This document shows positions 60,614 to 64,000 of a stretch of 64,000 nt of DNA, in pieces. The notes beneath the pieces were generated by a model. The model did no database searches. It was given only the letters and a program-made list of their open reading frames with translations, and was not told the DNA's origin. Within the stretch, counting starts at the first letter, position 1. The number at the start of each line of letters is the position of its first letter. The stretch comes from Kineococcus endophyticus (GTDB taxonomy: Bacteria > Actinomycetota > Actinomycetes > Actinomycetales > Kineococcaceae): positions 124,001 to 188,000 of the forward strand of contig NZ_JBFNQN010000008.1 of NCBI RefSeq assembly GCF_040796495.1. Direction: 5' to 3'. A program made the position numbers and the translations under genes.

Positions 60614-61859
60614 GGGCACTCCCCCGGCTGTGGTTGCGGGCCGTCGCGACGAGGTCGCGGTAGACGGCGGCGGACGGTTTGGCGGTGCGCTCGAGCGTGG
60701 CCCGGTCGACGGCGAACAACCCGAGCTTCGGGCCGTACCCGAAGATCCACTCGAAGTTGTCGAGCAGCGTCCAGTGGCAGTACCCGAGGACGGGCGTCCC
60801 CGCCGCGACCTCGTCGGCCAGGAGTTCCAGCGAGGCCGGCAGGAACGCGGCCCGCTCGGTGTCGTCCTCGGTCTGCATCCCGTGCTCGGTGACGAGCACG
60901 GGGACGCGGGACACCTCGTGCGCGTACCGGACGGCGCCGGCCAGGGAGGACGGGTCGGCCGAGGAGCCCATGCCGTTGCGCGGCCCCTCGGGAACCACCT
61001 CACCGTCGGGTCCGTGCCAGAACACCTCGTAGTTCTGCACGCCGACGAAGTCGTCCTCGCGGGCGACGTGCAACCAGTGGTCGTAGACGGCGGCGCGGCG
61101 GGCGTCCCGGTGGGTCTCACCCCCGGGCAGGGCGCGTTCGTCGGCCAGAGCGATCGAGACCCCGACGGGCAGGTCGGAGCGCAGGGCCTTCGCGGCGGAC
61201 CGCGCGGCCCGGTGCGCCCGGGTCATCGCGTGGCAGAACGCGTCCTGCACGTCGGCGGGCACCACGTTGGAGGAGTAGTAGCGCTCCGTCCCGGCCGCCC
61301 GGGCCGCGCTGTCGAGCATGGCCCGCTTGAGCGTCTCGGCCTCCGGCGGCAGCTTCCCGCTCGCTTGCAGCAGCTGCTCGAGGTTGGGTTCGTTGAGCGT
61401 GACGGCCGCCTGGAGCCGGTCCCCGATCCGGGCGGTCACCCGGTCCACCTGGTCGGCGAACCGGTCGGCGGCGTCGGGGGCGAGCCAGGAACCCGCGGCG
61501 GCGAACCAGTGCGGGGAGGTGAAGTGGTTGTACGTCACGAGGGGTCGCAACCCCCGGACGAGCGCCGCGTCGACGAGGTGGTCGTAGTGGTCGAGCGCCG
61601 CCACCGAGACCTCGCCGCGGGCGGGTTCCACCCGGGCCCACTCGACGGAGAACCGGAAGGCGTCGAGCCCGAGACCCGCGGCGAGGTCGAGGTCCGCCTC
61701 GACGCGGTCCCAGCTGCCGCAGGCGGGTCCGGAGGGTTCGCGGAACAGCGTCGGTTCGGCGTGCTCGAGGAACCACGTGTCGCTGTGCACGTTGTCGCCC
61801 TCGGTCTGGTGGCCGGACGTCGCGACGCCCCAGAGGAAGTCGTCGGGGAAGGGTTGCAC
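60591..61859 (-). CDS. GH1 family beta-glycosidase
   Basis: 422 residues. The start FPDDFLWGVATSGHQTEG is typical of GH1, the acid/base Glu is in TLNEPN, and the nucleophile Glu is in LVTEHG where most members have TENG. WTLLDNFEWIFGYGPKLGLF closes the barrel. It hydrolyses beta-glucosides or related aryl glycosides in the cytoplasm. The Asn-to-His change next to the nucleophile is unusual. GTG 61859 is chosen because GAGAGG lies 8 bases upstream; the GTG at 61868 overlaps that site. It is preceded by the MFS gene in the same operon. Confidence 0.9.
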   Translation of the reverse strand: MQPFPDDFLWGVATSGHQTEGDNVHSDTWFLEHAEPTLFREPSGPACGSWDRVEADLDLAAGLGLDAFRFSVEWARVEPARGEVSVAALDHYDHLVDAALVRGLRPLVTYNHFTSPHWFAAAGSWLAPDAADRFADQVDRVTARIGDRLQAAVTLNEPNLEQLLQASGKLPPEAETLKRAMLDSAARAAGTERYYSSNVVPADVQDAFCHAMTRAHRAARSAAKALRSDLPVGVSIALADERALPGGETHRDARRAAVYDHWLHVAREDDFVGVQNYEVFWHGPDGEVVPEGPRNGMGSSADPSSLAGAVRYAHEVSRVPVLVTEHGMQTEDDTERAAFLPASLELLADEVAAGTPVLGYCHWTLLDNFEWIFGYGPKLGLFAVDRATLERTAKPSAAVYRDLVATARNHSRGSARVVPAPA

Positions 61860-61893
61860 GGGAGGCACCTCTCAGGTTCGGGGTTCGTGGTCC

Positions 61894-63162
61894 TCAGCGG
61901 GCGCCGCGGACGAAGGTGATCGCGAGACCGCCCAGCAGGGCCGCCGCCGCCCCGGCGAGGAAGAGCGCGGACCAGTTCCGGTCCGCACCGTGGACACCGA
62001 GGGCGATGAGGGCGGGCGCCACCGCGGCGACGAGGGTCTGGGGCAGGTTGTCGGCCACCTTGACGAGACCGAGGTCCTTGGCCGGGTTCTCCGGGTCGGG
62101 CAGCACCGTCGTGGCGAGCGCGAGTTCCACGGCGAAGTAGACGCCCTGGCCCAGACCGACGACGGCGCAGGCGAGCAGGTACCCGGGGAAGGTCGTGACG
62201 ACGGCCGCGAGGACCAGCCCGGCCGTGAAGACGAGGGCCGCGACGACGATGAAGGGCTTGCGCGCTCCGACACGGTCGCTGAGGCGGCCCACGGCCGGCG
62301 CCACGAGCAGCGTCACCCCGGCGTTGACGACGACGGTCAGCAGGATCGAACGGCCGAGGTCCGGGGGCGCGACGTGCAGCCGGGCCATGAGGAACAGCGG
62401 CTGGTAGATGTTCAGGGCGGCTACGCCCGAGAACACGAGCACCCGGCTCGTGAACACCCAGGCGAAGTCGCGGTGGCGCAGCGGGTTCACCCAGAACATC
62501 CCGAGGACCTGGCGCAGGTCCACGCGCGGTCGGGGGTGCGGGTGGCAGCGGTCCGGCACGGCAACGGCCAGCAGCACGAGGCACACCACCGCCAGGCCCG
62601 TCGGGAGCGCGACGAGCGGCACGAGGTCCGACCCGAACGGCGAGGTCATCCCCAGACCGGCGAGCGCGCCGAGCGGCGTGCCGAGGCTGACGAGCGCGGC
62701 GGCCGGTCCGCGGCGATCGGCGGGCAGTTGGTCGGTGAGCAGCGCCGTGCACGTGATGGTCGCCCCCACGAAGCCCAGCGTGGTCAGCAGCTGGGCCACC
62801 ACGTAGGTCGGGACGTCGGGGGCCACGACGAGCAGCGCGCCGCCCGCCACGAAAGCGAGTGCGGAGCCGAGCAGGAACGGCCGGCGACGGCCCGCGCGGG
62901 ACCGGGACCGGTCGCTGAGGGTGCCGACGAGCGGGAGGGCGACGAGCGTGAAGACCCCGGCGATGCCGCTGGAGAGGGAGATCGTCGTCGTCGCGGTGCT
63001 CGCGTCGAGCTGGTCGGCCTTGAGCGCCAGCGTCAGCAGCGCCGCCGTCATCTGGGCGGCCCCCGCGCCGACGCAGGCCAGCAGGAGCAGGAGCGAGAAC
63101 CCGCGCGGGGCGACCGGTCGCGGGGCGGAGAGGGGCACGGAGAGCTGGGAGGGAAGGGTCAT
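61894..63162 (-). CDS. MFS transporter, probable glycoside/sugar importer
   Basis: A 422-residue major facilitator with 12 predicted TM helices. The loop between helices 2 and 3 carries GTLSDRSRSRAGRRRPFLLG, close to the RRP motif of sugar/H+ symporters (SLC45/GPH-like), and the second half repeats it as GRLSDRVGARKPFI. It is the first gene of the operon with GH1, cupin and esterase, so it should import the glycoside they process. ATG 63162, with GAGGAA upstream. It is divergent from tetR, with a 135-bp gap containing a strong operator. Confidence 0.86.
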   Translation of the reverse strand: MTLPSQLSVPLSAPRPVAPRGFSLLLLLACVGAGAAQMTAALLTLALKADQLDASTATTTISLSSGIAGVFTLVALPLVGTLSDRSRSRAGRRRPFLLGSALAFVAGGALLVVAPDVPTYVVAQLLTTLGFVGATITCTALLTDQLPADRRGPAAALVSLGTPLGALAGLGMTSPFGSDLVPLVALPTGLAVVCLVLLAVAVPDRCHPHPRPRVDLRQVLGMFWVNPLRHRDFAWVFTSRVLVFSGVAALNIYQPLFLMARLHVAPPDLGRSILLTVVVNAGVTLLVAPAVGRLSDRVGARKPFIVVAALVFTAGLVLAAVVTTFPGYLLACAVVGLGQGVYFAVELALATTVLPDPENPAKDLGLVKVADNLPQTLVAAVAPALIALGVHGADRNWSALFLAGAAAALLGGLAITFVRGAR

Positions 63163-63252
63163 GGCTTCCTCGCCGGGGTCGGGGGCCGCCGCAGCGGCCG
63201 TGTTCGTCGTCGAACGTCCACCCCGTCGTCGGGGTGGCCCGACCGTACCCCC

Positions 63253-63276
63253 AAAACATGAAGGTGTCCATGTTTT
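63253..63276. promoter_or_regulatory. TetR operator AAAACATG-N8-CATGTTTT
   Basis: A perfect 8-bp-arm palindrome, 24 bp overall, in an AT-rich patch between the divergent MFS and tetR starts. Position and form fit a TetR operator that controls both directions. Confidence 0.7.
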
Positions 63277-63297
63277 CGGCTTCGCTACCGTGCGCCC

Positions 63298-63897
63298 ATG
63301 GCTGGACCCCGCGGCGAGTACCGCAAGAGCGCTGAACGCCGGGCCCAGATCCTGGAGGCGGCCTCGACCGTCTTCGCGCGCACGGGCTACTCGGCGAGCT
63401 CCGTCAACGAGATCGCCCGGGTGGTGGGGATCAGTCAGACCGGGGTCCTGCACCACTTCGCGGGCGGCAAGCCGGCGCTGCTGCAGGCCGTCCTGGAACA
63501 GCGCGACGCCCGCGCCGAGGACCGCCTCAGCGGCCGGCACGGCCGGGAGTTCCTCGCCGGCCTCGTCGCCATCTCCCGGGCCCAGGCCGACCAGCGGGGA
63601 CTCGTGCAGCTCTACCGGCTGCTGGCGGCGGAGGCCACCGACCCGGCCCACCCCGCGCACGAGTACTTCTCGACGCGCTTCCGTCGCATCGCCGACGCCG
63701 TCACCCAGGCCTACCGCGAGGTGGCCGACGCCGGGGGTCTGCGCCCGGGCCTCGACCCGCGGACCGCCGCCCTGCGCACCCTCGCCATGACCGAGGGGTT
63801 GGAACTGCTGTGGCTGCAGGGGTTCGAGGTGGACATGGCCGGCGACATCGCCGACTTCCTGGACGCCCACCTGACGGACCCGCTGGCCAGGGGCTGA
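63298..63897 (+). CDS. TetR-family repressor of MFS-GH1 operon
   Basis: A 199-residue TetR protein: RRAQILEAASTVFARTGYSA, then VNEIARVVGISQTGVLHHFAGGKPALL as the DNA-binding region; the C-terminal helices resemble TetR_C domains of sugar- or xenobiotic-responsive members (YFSTRFRRIADAV, AALRTLAMTEGLELLWLQ). It starts at ATG 63298, 21 bases after the palindrome. The target is probably its own gene and the divergent MFS-GH1-cupin-esterase operon. The last 103 bases of the window after it contain no gene I can support. Confidence 0.9.
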   Translation: MAGPRGEYRKSAERRAQILEAASTVFARTGYSASSVNEIARVVGISQTGVLHHFAGGKPALLQAVLEQRDARAEDRLSGRHGREFLAGLVAISRAQADQRGLVQLYRLLAAEATDPAHPAHEYFSTRFRRIADAVTQAYREVADAGGLRPGLDPRTAALRTLAMTEGLELLWLQGFEVDMAGDIADFLDAHLTDPLARG

Positions 63898-64000
63898 TCC
63901 CGAGCACGCCGTCGCGCGGCCACGTCAGGAGGGCGAGGGACCGACGACGCCACCCGCACCGGCGCGACGGCCGACCGGTCGCCACGACCTCGTGGCGGTT

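Noticed and set aside
63925-64000. Possible 3' end of a minus-strand gene at the right edge
   Set aside because: Only about 25 codons are visible (ending GVVGPSPS before TGA) with no recognisable domain.
1-64000. CRISPR arrays, tRNA or rRNA genes, insertion sequences
   Set aside because: I saw no regularly spaced repeat array, no tRNA-like cloverleaf with its conserved bases, no rRNA and no transposase anywhere in the window.

Overview
The window is very GC-rich, uses GTG starts heavily and packs genes with 4-base ATGA/GTGA overlaps. Gene families throughout (IclR, SorC and FCD-GntR regulators, Clp-N/HTH pair, LLM and Rieske oxygenases, DhaK-DhaL fusion) point to a free-living actinobacterium. 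Two methyl-accepting chemotaxis proteins imply motility, as in Kineococcus-type Kineosporiales, but the sequence alone does not fix the genus.

Layout. 1-4850: the start of an alpha/beta hydrolase, an isolated amylosucrase, a CHASE3 chemoreceptor and a VOC protein. 4870-10641: a minus-strand operon that should turn a tetrulose into D-erythrose 4-phosphate (DhaK-DhaL kinase, TPI-like and RpiB-like isomerases), with a TIM-barrel protein, a 3-hydroxyacyl-CoA-dehydrogenase-fold enzyme and a GntR regulator. 10675-13651: M20 peptidase and a second chemoreceptor. 13677-21748: iclR-vanA-vanB (vanillate demethylase type) divergent from a CoA-ligase/SDR/amidohydrolase/MaoC operon ending in marR. 21775-25328: small proteins, a solitary tyrosine recombinase, a gene-poor stretch with a dif-like site, and a PH-like membrane gene bracketed by 16-bp repeats. 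25329-30051: TetR, a CYP102-type P450-reductase fusion and two SMR transporters, with two identical-format operators. 30225-34089: TetR, long amidase, agmatine deiminase. 34109-37570: a SorC-controlled sugar divergon (transaldolase-like, SDR, frameshifted PfkB kinase). 37660-46931: promoter, SAM riboswitch, Cys-ending leader peptide, then a peptide-type ABC importer, a DszC/SfnB-like flavoprotein, an LLM monooxygenase and a glutamate-cysteine-ligase-like enzyme. 46936-55681: a second complete ABC importer with Gfo/Idh/MocA and TIM-barrel sugar enzymes. 55705-57505: a decayed CocE hydrolase and an HTH/Clp-N pair with two dyads. 57520-63897: zwf, then a TetR-controlled MFS-GH1-cupin-esterase operon.

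The most notable system is the 37.7-46.9 kb unit. A SAM-sensing riboswitch and a short peptide ending in tandem Cys codons lie in series before an importer and two desulfurisation-type flavoenzymes, which suggests sulfur-starvation scavenging of an organosulfur compound. Its first permease gene carries an in-frame TAG. Other items are a P450-reductase fusion with Gln in place of the K-helix ExxR glutamate, a dif-like site near a lone recombinase, and a box (TTTCTAYAGAATC) shared by two distant sugar operons. Three genes are broken (PfkB kinase, permease, CocE hydrolase). Recent decay and sequence error cannot be told apart here.
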